From contig NZ_JBFNXJ010000010.1 of assembly GCF_040812015.1 (NCBI RefSeq), positions 122,747 through 186,746 of the forward strand: a DNA stretch of 64,000 nt. Direction: 5' to 3'. Source of the stretch: Chitinivorax sp. PXF-14. Lineage in GTDB: Bacteria; Pseudomonadota; Gammaproteobacteria; Burkholderiales; SCOH01. The position numbers and the translations under genes were made by a program. The stretch's first letter is position 1; each line of letters opens with the position of its first letter. Shown piece after piece: positions 40,064 through 48,865 of the stretch. The notes under the pieces are model-generated. The model did not search any database. It was not told the origin of the DNA and saw nothing but the letters and a program-made list of their open reading frames with translations.

Positions 40064-40546
40064 TCAGGCCTCCGCTGCCGGCTCGAAGCGCTCGCCGATG
40101 CGGGCCGCCGCGTACCAGTCCATGAGCTCGTCGGCGGCGTCGCCGGCAGCCGGCGACCATGCGGCGAAATCGGCATCGGTGATGGCCTGGTAGGGGCCAT
40201 GCTTGACCTCGAAGATCACACCGCCCTCGTCGAGCGACAGCACCGCGTGCCAAGTGCCGGCGGGGGTTTCGAGCACGGCCGTGCCGTCACCGAGGATGGC
40301 GCGCCCGGTGACCGTGCCCTGCTCGTCGAAATGCAGCACGAGAAAACGCCCGCGCAAGGAGTAGAGCAGCTCCCAGGTGTGGGGGTGACGATGCGGGCGG
40401 ACGTAGGTATCGGGCTCCATGGCAATGGCCAGGCGCTGGATCGGGTCGGCGAGCTCGGTGTGCAGATTGTGGTTCGCGCGGCGGCGCGGCGATTGCTGCG
40501 CCTGCTGCGCCAGGGTGTCGAGCAGGGCGGTGTCGATGGTTTTCAA
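40064..40546 (-). CDS. WbuC-family cupin-fold metalloprotein
   Basis: The 160-residue protein carries the cupin metal motif in VRPHRHPHTWELLYSLRGRF, then ETPAGTWHAVLSLDEGGVIF, and the N-terminal RRRANHNLH seen in WbuC-like proteins. These are small cytoplasmic proteins sometimes found in polysaccharide loci; the function is not known. It is the first gene of the run cupin-yaeQ-DUF1615. Confidence 0.78.
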   Translation of the reverse strand: MKTIDTALLDTLAQQAQQSPRRRANHNLHTELADPIQRLAIAMEPDTYVRPHRHPHTWELLYSLRGRFLVLHFDEQGTVTGRAILGDGTAVLETPAGTWHAVLSLDEGGVIFEVKHGPYQAITDADFAAWSPAAGDAADELMDWYAAARIGERFEPAAEA

Positions 40547-40762
40547 GTACTTACCTCGGTGATGGCGGCAAGGCGCGCGAGGGCTGCCGCCAGGGCTGGA
40601 ACAGGGCTGACGCGGATAGTACTACCGCGCGTTGTGCCTTGCATGCTTTGCACGCAATGCAGCAGCCCGGCCTGCCCATGCCATGTCGGGAATCTTTACG
40701 CCGAACGGGGATACGTCGGCCGCAAAAATTCAAGCGGTTGATTTATATGGCTACATCGCGAT

Positions 40763-40778
40763 TGGTGTATAAATTGCT
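40763..40778 (+). promoter_or_regulatory. Candidate sigma-54 (-24/-12) promoter
   Basis: TGGTGTATAAATTGCT has GG and GC dinucleotides separated by exactly 10 bp, and TTGCT at -12, as in the RpoN consensus. The GC lies 51 bp before the GDSL esterase start. A matching site sits at the same distance before the other sorting-signal gene (53830). Confidence 0.55.
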
Positions 40779-40827
40779 TGTCTCTACCGGCTCGTAAACG
40801 AGCCCACAAAAACATAGAGGAGACGTC

Positions 40828-41811
40828 ATGAATCAAGCTAACACCCGCATCACCCGGCTACTTGCCGGCACCTGTCTGGCCGCCGCAATGCTGCTGCCGA
40901 ACACCGCCTCGGCCACGATCTGGCGCACCGACCAGGGCGTGCAGCTATCCGGCCTGTATGTGTTCGGCGACAGCCTGTCGGACAGCGGCAATATCGCGAT
41001 CGCGACCGGCGGTGCCGTCCCAAGCGCGGCGGCCGGCTACTACGCCGGACGCTTCAGCAACGGCCCGATCTACCTCGATTACATCGCCAACGCCTTCAAC
41101 CTGCACAATACCGCAGCCCTTGCCGGCGGCACCAACTTTGCCTTCGGCGGTGCCAAGATCGATGCCGCCACCTTGCCGAACCCGCCCGGCCTGCTTGCCC
41201 AGGGCCAGCTCTACCTGCAGCAGCTGGCCGGCCACGCAGCCGACCCGAACGCGCTGTACGTGGTCTACGGCGGCGGCAACGACATCAACGATCCGAACGT
41301 CAGCCTGAGCACGTCGATCTCCAACCTGAGCCTGCTGATCGGCGCGCTGATCAACCAGGGTGCGCGCAATATCGTCGTCCCCAACGCACCCGATCTCGGC
41401 CGCACGCCCGGCAACAACGGCAACCCGGCCACCGCGGCGCTCAAGCACAACCGCAGCGTGGCCTTCAATACCATGCTCGGCGGTGCCATCGCCGGGCTGG
41501 AGTCGGCGTTCAACATCGACATCATCGAGGCGGACGTGTTCGGTCTGAGCAGCCATATCCTCGACAACCCGGGGCTCTATGGCCTGAGCGACGTCACCGA
41601 TGCCTGCCTGAGCGCTGGCGGCGCCTGTGCGAATCCCTCGCAGTATTTCTATTGGGACAGCATCCACCCGACCGCCGGCATGCATCAGCTGTTCGGCGAA
41701 TCGATCATCGCGCAGATCGACGCTGCAGCGGTGCCCGTGCCGCCGACCAGCTGGCTGATATCCTTCGGCCTGGTCGGCCTGTGGCAGCTGCGCCGCTACC
41801 GCCGCAGCTGA
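40828..41811 (+). CDS. Secreted GDSL/SGNH esterase with VPxP-type C-terminal sorting signal
   Basis: The 327-residue protein has a signal peptide (cleaved near ASA), block I of SGNH hydrolases as YVFGDSLSDSGNI (catalytic Ser), GGTNFAFGGA (block II region), GGGNDIND (block III, oxyanion Asn) and DSIHPTAGMH (block V, Asp/His). The C-terminus VPVPPTSWLISFGLVGLWQL plus RRYRRS is a tripartite anchor (VPxP motif, helix, Arg cluster) like VPxxP/PEP-CTERM signals processed by exosortase. It is likely an exported esterase or lipase. Confidence 0.87.
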   Translation: MNQANTRITRLLAGTCLAAAMLLPNTASATIWRTDQGVQLSGLYVFGDSLSDSGNIAIATGGAVPSAAAGYYAGRFSNGPIYLDYIANAFNLHNTAALAGGTNFAFGGAKIDAATLPNPPGLLAQGQLYLQQLAGHAADPNALYVVYGGGNDINDPNVSLSTSISNLSLLIGALINQGARNIVVPNAPDLGRTPGNNGNPATAALKHNRSVAFNTMLGGAIAGLESAFNIDIIEADVFGLSSHILDNPGLYGLSDVTDACLSAGGACANPSQYFYWDSIHPTAGMHQLFGESIIAQIDAAAVPVPPTSWLISFGLVGLWQLRRYRRS

Positions 41812-41862
41812 ACCTGGCCCCGTCACGTGCCGGCGCATAGCCGTCGGCGTGGTTGGGTCTGG

Positions 41863-42318
41863 CTAGGTGTGCGTGGCGAGAAAGCGATCGAGCCGGTTGG
41901 CGAAGGCCTGCCGGTCGGCATGGCTGAAGGCAGCCGGCCCGCCGGTCTCGATCCCGCTCGACCGCAGCGTATCCATGAAATTGCGCATGTCGAGCAGCTC
42001 GCGGATGTTCTCGGCGCTGTACAGCTCGCCGCGTGGGTTCAGCGCATAGCCGCCCTTGTCGACGACGGCAGCGGCCAGCGGGATGTCTGCCGTGATCACC
42101 AGGTCGCCCGGCTGCACGCGGCTCGCGATGTGGTGATCGGCCACGTCGAAGCCCTTGGGCACTTGGATCGCCCGGATATGTGGCGAATTGGGCACCCGCA
42201 ACGGCTGGTTGGCCACCAGCACCAGCATCAGGCCGGTGCGCTGCGCGGCACGGTAGAGGATGTCCTTGATCACCGCCGGGCAGGCATCGGCGTCGACCCA
42301 GATCTGCAAGGCGCTCAA
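41863..42318 (-). CDS. UPF0178 (YaiI/YqxD) family protein
   Basis: The 151-residue protein begins with [20 protein letters not shown] and includes [20 protein letters not shown] and [12 protein letters not shown], the conserved blocks of UPF0178, a PIN-like domain family with acidic residues. Function unknown; nuclease activity is only suspected. The start is TTG 42318, overlapping the TGA stop of the upstream acetyltransferase. Confidence 0.88.
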   Translation of the reverse strand: MSALQIWVDADACPAVIKDILYRAAQRTGLMLVLVANQPLRVPNSPHIRAIQVPKGFDVADHHIASRVQPGDLVITADIPLAAAVVDKGGYALNPRGELYSAENIRELLDMRNFMDTLRSSGIETGGPAAFSHADRQAFANRLDRFLATHT

Positions 42319-42938
42319 TTATTGCGCAACGGCGTGATCACCGGCGCACCGCGCAGGTCACCGGCCTGGCTGTAGAGATCGCCCGGCACCAGCGCGTAGA
42401 CCGCCGCATCGATGGGCTGGCCCTGCTCGCGCAGGCGATTGCGCGCCACCGTCTCGAACAGGGCGCCGGCATCCTCGGCTGCCGCACGCGCCGGCGAATT
42501 GCCGGTCTGGATCGCGAACTCGATGCGCGACAGCGCCAGCACGTCGAAGGCAAAGCCGGCCACCAGCTTGATTGCGGTACAGCCGATGCCGTGGCCGTGG
42601 GCATCGTTGCGCACCCAGTAGCCGATCTGCGCATAGCGCAGCGACTGCTGCACCGCGCTGAGCCCGGCCGAGCCGATCAGCTCGCCATCCTCGACCCGTT
42701 CGATCACGAATTCGAATGCCTGGCCGCTATGCCAGGCGCCCAGCCGGCTCAACACCCAGGTGCGCGCATCATCCAGCGTGTAGCGCTCGCTGAATTGCGG
42801 CATCCAGCCCTGGATATCCTGCCGGGACGACATGGCCGCCCAGAAGAACGGCGTGGCGTCATCGAGCCGGTAGGGGCGGATGCGGATACCGTCGCGCTGG
42901 GCGAAATAGGGCGGAATCGATGGGGCATCGGCGGGCAT
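42315..42938 (-). CDS. RimJ/RimL-type GNAT acetyltransferase
   Basis: The 207-residue protein has [15 protein letters not shown] at the start and a GNAT core ([20 protein letters not shown], then [20 protein letters not shown]) typical of the RimJ/RimL group that acetylates protein N-termini or small molecules. The ATG at 42938 was preferred over one at 42992, whose extension lacks similarity. It overlaps the UPF0178 gene by 4 bp. Confidence 0.85.
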   Translation of the reverse strand: MPADAPSIPPYFAQRDGIRIRPYRLDDATPFFWAAMSSRQDIQGWMPQFSERYTLDDARTWVLSRLGAWHSGQAFEFVIERVEDGELIGSAGLSAVQQSLRYAQIGYWVRNDAHGHGIGCTAIKLVAGFAFDVLALSRIEFAIQTGNSPARAAAEDAGALFETVARNRLREQGQPIDAAVYALVPGDLYSQAGDLRGAPVITPLRNN

Positions 42939-43213
42939 GGCGGACCTCGGAGAATGAAAACCTGGCTCGGCGTGCAATGCGCCGGTGATCACACCATAGC
43001 GGCTAAAAACGGCGGCGGCAAATCGGGCCGTGCCAGGCCCGTCACCATCCCGGCCATCGCCCTGAAACAGGTTGCGCCACGCGCCGGAACAGGCCCGCGC
43101 GTGCGAGCTTGCTTGTGTTCCACGCCAGATTTGCTAAAAGTGATGTTATACCGAATTGCCAAGTTGGCAGAAGCGCATTAGCCTTCGCCCTTTTTTCAAA
43201 CAGTTGAAGCTCT

Positions 43214-43771
43214 ATGTCGGTGAATCTGGAAGAAATTCAGCGGGCCTATGACGAGGCGGACTGCCTGGTGGCGCCGGAACAGATCGAGGCCGCGCTCGAT
43301 AATATGGCCGAGGCCATCACCGCACGCCTGGCGCGTGCCAACCCGCTCGTCTACTGCGTGATGAACGGCGGCCTGATCGTTGCCGGGCGTCTGCTGGCCA
43401 AACTCAATTTCCCGCTCGAAGTCGCCTACCTGCATGCGACCCGCTACGGGCACGAGCTCAGCGGCACCCTGCTCGACTGGCGCGTGCGCCCGACGCAGGA
43501 CCTGCGCGGCCGCTCGGTGCTGGTGATCGACGACATCCTCGATGTCGGCACCACGCTCGCCGCCGTCATCGACCATTGCTACGAGGAGGGCGCCAAGGAC
43601 GTGCTGTCCGCCGTGCTCGTCAACAAGCTGCACGACCGCAAGGCGCGCGCGGACTTCAAGGCGGATTTCGTCGGTGTCGACGTCGAGGATCGCTTCCTGT
43701 TCGGCTGCGGCATGGACTACAAGGGCTACTGGCGCAACGCCCCGGGGATCTACGCGATCAAGGGCTGCTGA
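43214..43771 (+). CDS. hpt: Hypoxanthine-guanine phosphoribosyltransferase
   Basis: The enzyme salvages hypoxanthine and/or guanine with PRPP to IMP/GMP. The 185-residue protein has the PRPP-binding loop VLVIDDILDVGTTLAAVI, the flexible-loop region ATRYGHELSG and LVNKLHDRKARADFKADFVG near the base pocket. The ATG at 43214 is well supported. A terminator follows at 43798, so it is monocistronic. Confidence 0.92.
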   Translation: MSVNLEEIQRAYDEADCLVAPEQIEAALDNMAEAITARLARANPLVYCVMNGGLIVAGRLLAKLNFPLEVAYLHATRYGHELSGTLLDWRVRPTQDLRGRSVLVIDDILDVGTTLAAVIDHCYEEGAKDVLSAVLVNKLHDRKARADFKADFVGVDVEDRFLFGCGMDYKGYWRNAPGIYAIKGC

Positions 43772-43797
43772 GCCGCCCGTACGACTTGGCCCGTAAA

Positions 43798-43828
43798 ACA
43801 AACGCCCCGTCTCAAGCGGGGCGTTTGT
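43798..43828 (+). terminator. Terminator after hpt
   Basis: ACAAACGCCCCG (43798-43809) pairs perfectly with CGGGGCGTTTGT (43817-43828). Confidence 0.85.
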
Positions 43829-43849
43829 CATGCATCGGTGGCTGATCGG

Positions 43850-44083
43850 CTAGCTTGCGCCGACACCATAGGAAGCCCTGATCGTATCCGTTCGTCGTTG
43901 CGCCCAGATCAGGTTCTGCTGACCAATGACGATCGACTCCCCGCAACAACCGCAGTCAAAGCTGTGGTCGGGCTCCAGCCCTTTCAGGTGCTTGCGCGTC
44001 TCGTGGCCGCAAGTCCCGCAGGCGACGACCAGCGTCGCATTGTTGTGTTTGTCGAAATCCAGATCGTAGGCTGCTTGCTTCAT
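43850..44083 (-). CDS. Small zinc-ribbon-like protein
   Basis: This 77-residue protein has two CxxC pairs, ACGTCGHETRKHLK and DCGCCGESIVIGQQ, spaced 21 residues apart, which would form a zinc ribbon. The start follows an AGAGGA ribosome site. I do not recognise a named family; a role in nucleic-acid binding is possible but unsupported. Confidence 0.65.
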   Translation of the reverse strand: MKQAAYDLDFDKHNNATLVVACGTCGHETRKHLKGLEPDHSFDCGCCGESIVIGQQNLIWAQRRTDTIRASYGVGAS

Positions 44084-44539
44084 CGGAACATCCTCTTATC
44101 GGTTGAACGACACATTGCCCGACGCGGCAGACACCTCCACTGAGCGGGCGATGCAGCAGGCCTGCAAGCACGAACCGTTGGGAGGGGAGGAATCGTCGGA
44201 CACATCGGCGCAATGAACACCACGTATATACGCGGCAACCTTCATTCTAGGGAGCAGCCCGCGAAAGTTAAGAAAAAATTTCCTAGAGATGACAAGCGTT
44301 CAATAGGGGTCAGCAGCGGCGGGCCCTGGCGGGCAGATGGCGCAGGCACCGGCGAAAAAACGGCTATCGGGGCAAAAAAAGACGGCCCCATGGACAGGGC
44401 CGTTTCGAAGGACGGGAACAACAAGGTTGTATCGGAGGAGACCAATACGGCGCCCGGTTCGGCGGGCCCTACCGGCGCGGACTGCCAGCAAGGCCTACCC
44501 GGGCGGGCGCGCCCGTGTGCAATTCAGTATCGACTGCGA
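44084..44539. other. Intergenic region with minus-strand terminator
   Basis: About 455 bp between two minus-strand genes. A plus-strand frame from 44213 has no family similarity and antisense-type composition. The region holds the terminator at 44374-44403 and AT-rich sequence near 44215-44300 that may contain the promoter of the zinc-ribbon gene. Nothing else was recognised. Confidence 0.4.
44374..44403 (-). terminator. Terminator downstream of the glycine-zipper gene
   Basis: On the minus strand ACGGCCC/GGGCCGT (arms 44397-44403 and 44382-44388) is followed by CTTTTTTT. It lies about 135 bp after the stop of the gene ending at 44540. Confidence 0.8.
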
Positions 44540-44980
44540 TCAGTCGTCGTCGCGATCATGGCGGCGATGGTGCCAGCCGCGATCCCAGTCATGCTCGCGC
44601 CAGCCGCGGTGCCAGCCGTTGTCATGGCGCCAGTAGGGGCGCTCCGGTTCGCGCACGACGATCACGCGCTCGCGCGGCGGTGCGTAGTAGTAACGCGGCT
44701 CATCGCGGATCACCTCGATGCGTTCCGGCTCGCGGCGTACGTAGCGGTCCCGGCGGTAGTTGTCGCTGCCGATCGCGGCACCGGTGGCGCCGCCGATGGC
44801 TGCACCGACGATGGCGCCGTCGCGGCCGTCGATATTGTGGCCGATGGCCGCGCCGACCGCGCCGCCGAGGGTCGCGCCGAGGATTGTGTCGTCATTCCAG
44901 CCGCCGGCATGCGCAGCCGTGGCCGCAGCCAGGCTGGAGATCAGTGCCAGGCCGGCGAGTAGCGTTTTGCTGGTGTTCAT
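44540..44980 (-). CDS. Glycine-zipper periplasmic protein with Arg/His-rich tail
   Basis: The 146-residue protein has a signal peptide (cleavage near AHA), a glycine zipper (ILGATLGGAVGAAIGHNIDG, then AIVGAAIGGATGAAIGS), and a C-terminal half rich in Arg, His, Trp and Tyr (for example GWHRGWREHDWDRGWHHRRH). The zipper suggests envelope association. The tail could bind metals or anionic polymers, which is speculation. A strong AAGGAG site precedes the start. Confidence 0.75.
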   Translation of the reverse strand: MNTSKTLLAGLALISSLAAATAAHAGGWNDDTILGATLGGAVGAAIGHNIDGRDGAIVGAAIGGATGAAIGSDNYRRDRYVRREPERIEVIRDEPRYYYAPPRERVIVVREPERPYWRHDNGWHRGWREHDWDRGWHHRRHDRDDD

Positions 44981-45082
44981 GGCCAGCTCCTTTCCTGTGA
45001 TCGGCGAATCATGCCGCCTGTTGCTTGCCCACAGTATCGGCCGGCGTGGCTGAACGCAGCCTGAATCGGCAGCACGCCCTGC

Positions 45083-45562
45083 TCAGCCATGCCGGATGTC
45101 GAGCAGGCGTGCGCCCAGGCGGCGCGCCAGGGCATGGCCGCCTTGCTCCATCAGCCAGTCGTGGTTCCAGCGGAAGGCGCGCCTGAGCAGCGGGGCGAGC
45201 CAGTTCATCCAAGGCTTGGTGGTGGTGACGCGCCACTCGTAATGCACCGAGGTGATGCCGTCGTGCTCGCTGAAGGTCCAGGTGCCGATGCCATCGACCT
45301 CGCCACGCGCCTCGCCCTGCAGCATGTGGTTCGGCTCCTGACGCAGCACGCGGGCATCGAAGCGGATGCGGTAGGGCAGCCGGCTCTTCCAGCAGTAGTG
45401 ACGGATCGCGCCGATCCCGGCCGCATCGCCGGTGGCGGTTTCGACCACCGCCTCGACGCCCGGCCACCACAGCGGCCACTCCAGCGAATCGCGGATGGCT
45501 GCGAATACCAGTTCCAGCGGCGCCTGCAGCCGCCAGTCGGTGATGAAGACATAACTTGCCAC
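45083..45562 (-). CDS. SRPBCC-family protein
   Basis: The 159-residue protein starts at GTG 45562 behind GAGGAG and reads MASYVFITDWRLQAPLELVF, followed by IRDSLEWPLWWPGVEAVVET and late SVHYEWRVTTTKPWMN. This is the START/Bet v1-like (SRPBCC) ligand-binding fold, related to polyketide cyclase/dehydrase and COG3832-type proteins. The ligand is unknown. A TTG at 45580 is a weaker alternative start. Confidence 0.75.
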   Translation of the reverse strand: MASYVFITDWRLQAPLELVFAAIRDSLEWPLWWPGVEAVVETATGDAAGIGAIRHYCWKSRLPYRIRFDARVLRQEPNHMLQGEARGEVDGIGTWTFSEHDGITSVHYEWRVTTTKPWMNWLAPLLRRAFRWNHDWLMEQGGHALARRLGARLLDIRHG

Positions 45563-45677
45563 GCTGGCTCCTCGAATCAAGCGGTCACGCTATTTACGTT
45601 ATCGCAGCGGGCGTGGATGTACGCCAGCCGAATCGGCGGCGGTACAATTGCTGATCGGCCCGCCCGCCCAGGACACC

Positions 45678-45935
45678 ATGACGACCCCCACGCGCTACAT
45701 CGACCTCACCTTTCTGTTCGCCGAGCCCGACGAAGCCGAAGCCTTCATCGACGACTGCAGCGAGCTCGACTACCAGACCGAGCTCGGCGAATACGATGGT
45801 GACGATGAGCGTTACCGCTGGCGCGTCAACGTCACGCACCGGCTGGACCCGCAATCGGCGGCCATGACCTCGCTCGAGCTGACCTTGCGCAGCCTGGCAT
45901 TACGGCGCGGCGGCCGCTACGCCGGCTGGGCCTGA
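45678..45935 (+). CDS. RraB-like small protein (tentative)
   Basis: This 85-residue acidic protein (RYIDLTFLFAEPDEAEAFID, then DDERYRWRVNVTHRLDPQSA) resembles the core of RraB, an inhibitor of RNase E, in the 'hydrophobic strand, DEAEAF helix, W.V.VT' pattern. The match is by eye and weak. The ATG at 45678 is used; the next gene starts 2 bp after its stop. Confidence 0.5.
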   Translation: MTTPTRYIDLTFLFAEPDEAEAFIDDCSELDYQTELGEYDGDDERYRWRVNVTHRLDPQSAAMTSLELTLRSLALRRGGRYAGWA

Positions 45936-45937
45936 GC

Positions 45938-46519
45938 ATGGCGGAGCTCGACGCGCTGCTGGCCGATATCCGTGCCTGCCGGCTGTGCGAGGGCAAGCTG
46001 CTGCTCGGCCCGCGCCCGGTGTTGCGCGCCAGCCCGTCGGCGCGGCTGCTGATCGTGGGCCAGGCGCCGGGCACCAAGGTGCACGCCAGCGGCATCCCCT
46101 GGGACGACGCCAGTGGCGAGCGCCTGCGCGACTGGCTGCAGATCGATCGCGAGACCTTCTACGACGAGCGGCGCATCGCCGTCGTGCCGATGGGCCTGTG
46201 CTACCCCGGACGCGGGAAGAGCGGCGACCTGCCGCCACGCCCGGAATGCGCGGCAACCTGGCATCCCCGCCTGTTGCCGCTGCTGACTGAGGTCGAGTGC
46301 GTGTTGCTGGTGGGGCAGTATGCGCAGCGTTACCTGCTGGGCAAGCGCTGCGGCGCCACGCTGACCGATACCGTGCGCCATTGGCGCGACTACGCGCCGC
46401 GTTACCTGCCGCTGCCGCACCCGTCGCCACGCAACCAGCTGTGGCTGCGGCGCAACCCCTGGTTCGCGGACGACGTCCTGCCCGCGCTGCGGAATAGGGT
46501 TGGCGACCTGCTGCGCTAG
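45938..46519 (+). CDS. Uracil-DNA glycosylase superfamily protein
   Basis: The 193-residue protein has CRLCEGKLLLG near the N-terminus, LLIVGQAPGTKVHASGIPWD (family motif 1, GQAPG) and a C-terminal LPLPHPSPRNQLWLRRNPWF (motif 2, HPSPRN). This is the UDG-like family that is often annotated as uracil-DNA glycosylase family protein. The lack of the four-cysteine iron-sulfur cluster of UdgA/UdgB suggests a distinct subgroup; activity on uracil is not certain. Confidence 0.85.
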   Translation: MAELDALLADIRACRLCEGKLLLGPRPVLRASPSARLLIVGQAPGTKVHASGIPWDDASGERLRDWLQIDRETFYDERRIAVVPMGLCYPGRGKSGDLPPRPECAATWHPRLLPLLTEVECVLLVGQYAQRYLLGKRCGATLTDTVRHWRDYAPRYLPLPHPSPRNQLWLRRNPWFADDVLPALRNRVGDLLR

Positions 46520-46709
46520 CAGCGGACGGCATCCAGAAAGATTGTTGCAAATCAAAGAGTCATGGCCATCCACGGGGGATGCTATCAATAGGAAGTGTTC
46601 CTGCGGCCGGCATCCAAGATGGGTGCCGCAGCCGGGGCACGCCGGCAGCCAAGCGCCGTATCGCGCCATGCCGGGACCGATGACCATCGACCAAGTGACA
46701 GGATACTGA

Positions 46710-48698
46710 ATGCCCGTGGCTCCACCGCTTCCGCATTTCCGTGCCGTTGTCTCCATCTGCGCCGCCGTGCTCAGCACGCTGGCGGTGCTGGAACTGATTG
46801 CCCCCACGACCGCGCTGGCAGGCTGGGTCGCCATCTTTGTCATGCTGCTTGCCTGGTGCAGCACCAGCCAGGCGCTTGCACGCACCTTCGCGCGGCGGCA
46901 GGCGGCCCATCTCGCGGGCAGCGAGGAGCGCATGCGCGCCATCGTCGAGACGGCGGTCGATGCCATCGTCACCGCCGATGCCCAGGGCCACATTCTCGAC
47001 TTCAACCCCGGTGCCGAGCGCATGTTCGGCCACGTTCGCGCCGAGGTGATCGGGCGCAATCTCGGTTGCCTGATGCCCGATGAGGTCGCCGCCCGGCATG
47101 ACGGCTATATGGCCGCCTACATGGCGGGCGGCGCGGCCCATGTGATCGGTATCGGCCGCGAAGTGACGGCATGCCGCGCAAATGGGGACACCTTCCCGGC
47201 CTACCTGACGGTGGGCGAGGCCAGGCTGGAGTCCGGCACCCTGTTCGTAGGTATCCTGCGCGATCTGACCGAGCAGAAGAAGCTATCCGATGAGATCGTC
47301 CGTTACCGCGATCATCTGCAGCTGCTGGTCGACCAACGCACGCTGGAGCTGGCCGACGCCAATCGCAGCCTGCGGCGTGAGCTGGCGATACACGAGCGCA
47401 TGGAGCTCGCGATCAAGGACTACGCGGTACGGGTGGCGGATCTGTACAACCTGGCACCTTGCGGCTATCACTCGCTGGCGCCCGACGGCACCATCCTCAA
47501 GATCAACGATACCGAGCTCAACTGGCTTGGTTACCAGCGTAGGGAAGTCGAGGGGCAGATGCATATCAGCCGGCTGCTCGACGACGCGGGGATGGCCATC
47601 TTCAACGACCGCTTTCCACGCTTCGTGGCCAGCGGCGCGAGCGGCGACATCGAGTGCGTGTTGCGGCGCAAGGATGGCACGGGGTTCCCCGTGCTGGTCA
47701 ACGCCACCGCCGTATATGACGATGCCGGCCAGTTTCTCTACTCGCGCTCCACCATCTTCGACCTGTCGCAGCGCAAGCAGCTCGAAAACGCACTGTTCGC
47801 CGAAAAGCACCGTCTGCACACCACGCTGCAGGCCATTACCGATGCGGTGCTGACGCTCGACCGCGATTACCGCATCTGCTACTGCAACCCGGCCGCGCAG
47901 CAGCTGCTCGGATGCCCGCACTCCCCACTGCTGGGGCGGCCGCTGGGCGATGTGCTGCAGCTGCTGGACGACAGCAGTCAGGCACCATTCCTGCCGTTGG
48001 TGGGGGAGCCCTGCCGCACCCCGTCGCCCAACTACGCCCTGCTCGAGCGCGATGGCGACAGGATCGTGGTGAGCTATACCTGTGCCGCGCTGCAGGATCA
48101 GCAAGGCGTGCGCACCGGGATGGTCATGATCCTGCGCGATGCCACCGAGGAACGCCGTGCCGCATCGCGCCTGTCGTTCGCCGCCACGCACGATGCGCTG
48201 ACCGGGCTGCCGAACCGGCAGCTGTTCCTGAGCCTGCTAGAACATCATGTCGAGCAGGCGGCGCGGCACCAGCTGTCATTTTGCGTGCTGTTCATCGACC
48301 TCGACGGCTTCAAGCCCGTCAACGACACGCTGGGCCACCAGGCCGGCGACATCCTGCTGAAGCAAGTGGCTGGCCGGCTGAGCCAGTGCCTGCGCGGCGA
48401 AGATGCGCTGGCTCGGCATGGTGGCGACGAGTTCACCCTGCTGGTGAGCGGCCGGGAGAGCGGTGGCACGACCCTGCCTGACGCCACCCGCGTCGCCCAG
48501 CGCATACTCGACGCGCTGGACGAGCCCTTCATCATCGACACCCATGCCGTCAGGGTGGGCGCCAGTATCGGCATCGCCGTCTACCCGCACGACGGCGCCA
48601 CCCCCTGCGAGCTGCTCGAATACGCCGACCTCGCGATGTACCGCGCGAAGGCGCTGGGTGGCCATCGCTACATCACGCTCTCCGCCCAGCAGCCCTGA
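46710..48698 (+). CDS. Membrane PAS-GGDEF diguanylate cyclase
   Basis: The 662-residue protein makes cyclic di-GMP. It has two N-terminal hydrophobic segments (residues ~10-50), three PAS domains (starting at MRAIVETAVDAIVTADAQGH, DLYNLAPCGYHSLAPDG and TLQAITDAVLTLDRDY) and a C-terminal GGDEF domain with intact GGDEF (571-575) and an inhibitory I-site RGED (562-565) exactly five residues upstream. No EAL domain is present. It is transcribed alone; the signal sensed is unknown. Confidence 0.93.
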   Translation: MPVAPPLPHFRAVVSICAAVLSTLAVLELIAPTTALAGWVAIFVMLLAWCSTSQALARTFARRQAAHLAGSEERMRAIVETAVDAIVTADAQGHILDFNPGAERMFGHVRAEVIGRNLGCLMPDEVAARHDGYMAAYMAGGAAHVIGIGREVTACRANGDTFPAYLTVGEARLESGTLFVGILRDLTEQKKLSDEIVRYRDHLQLLVDQRTLELADANRSLRRELAIHERMELAIKDYAVRVADLYNLAPCGYHSLAPDGTILKINDTELNWLGYQRREVEGQMHISRLLDDAGMAIFNDRFPRFVASGASGDIECVLRRKDGTGFPVLVNATAVYDDAGQFLYSRSTIFDLSQRKQLENALFAEKHRLHTTLQAITDAVLTLDRDYRICYCNPAAQQLLGCPHSPLLGRPLGDVLQLLDDSSQAPFLPLVGEPCRTPSPNYALLERDGDRIVVSYTCAALQDQQGVRTGMVMILRDATEERRAASRLSFAATHDALTGLPNRQLFLSLLEHHVEQAARHQLSFCVLFIDLDGFKPVNDTLGHQAGDILLKQVAGRLSQCLRGEDALARHGGDEFTLLVSGRESGGTTLPDATRVAQRILDALDEPFIIDTHAVRVGASIGIAVYPHDGATPCELLEYADLAMYRAKALGGHRYITLSAQQP

Positions 48699-48796
48699 TC
48701 CTGCTGCCATCCAGAACAAGGCGAATGCCGACGCCACCGCGCCGGCCGCCTGTTCGCCACGGGCAGCGGCCCGCTCAAACAGAAAAACAGGCATGA

Positions 48797-48860
48797 CAAG
48801 GTATCTTGCATTTCATAGGTATTTTTTCTGGCAAGGTATCTTGCAGAACAAGATACCTTG
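48797..48860. promoter_or_regulatory. Operator cluster: three CAAGRTAYCTTG palindromes
   Basis: CAAGGTATCTTG occurs at 48797-48808 and 48832-48843, and its inverted form CAAGATACCTTG at 48849-48860. The three pseudo-palindromes are spaced 35 and 17 bp apart, just upstream of the gene at 48915. They look like binding sites for a dimeric repressor. No regulator gene is adjacent. Confidence 0.7.
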
Positions 48861-48865
48861 CGTTA

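Noticed and set aside
48830..48846. Possible sigma-54 site TGGCAAGGTATCTTGCA before the small membrane protein
   Set aside because: The GG to GC spacing is 11 bp, not 10, and the bases belong to the CAAGGTATCTTG operator.
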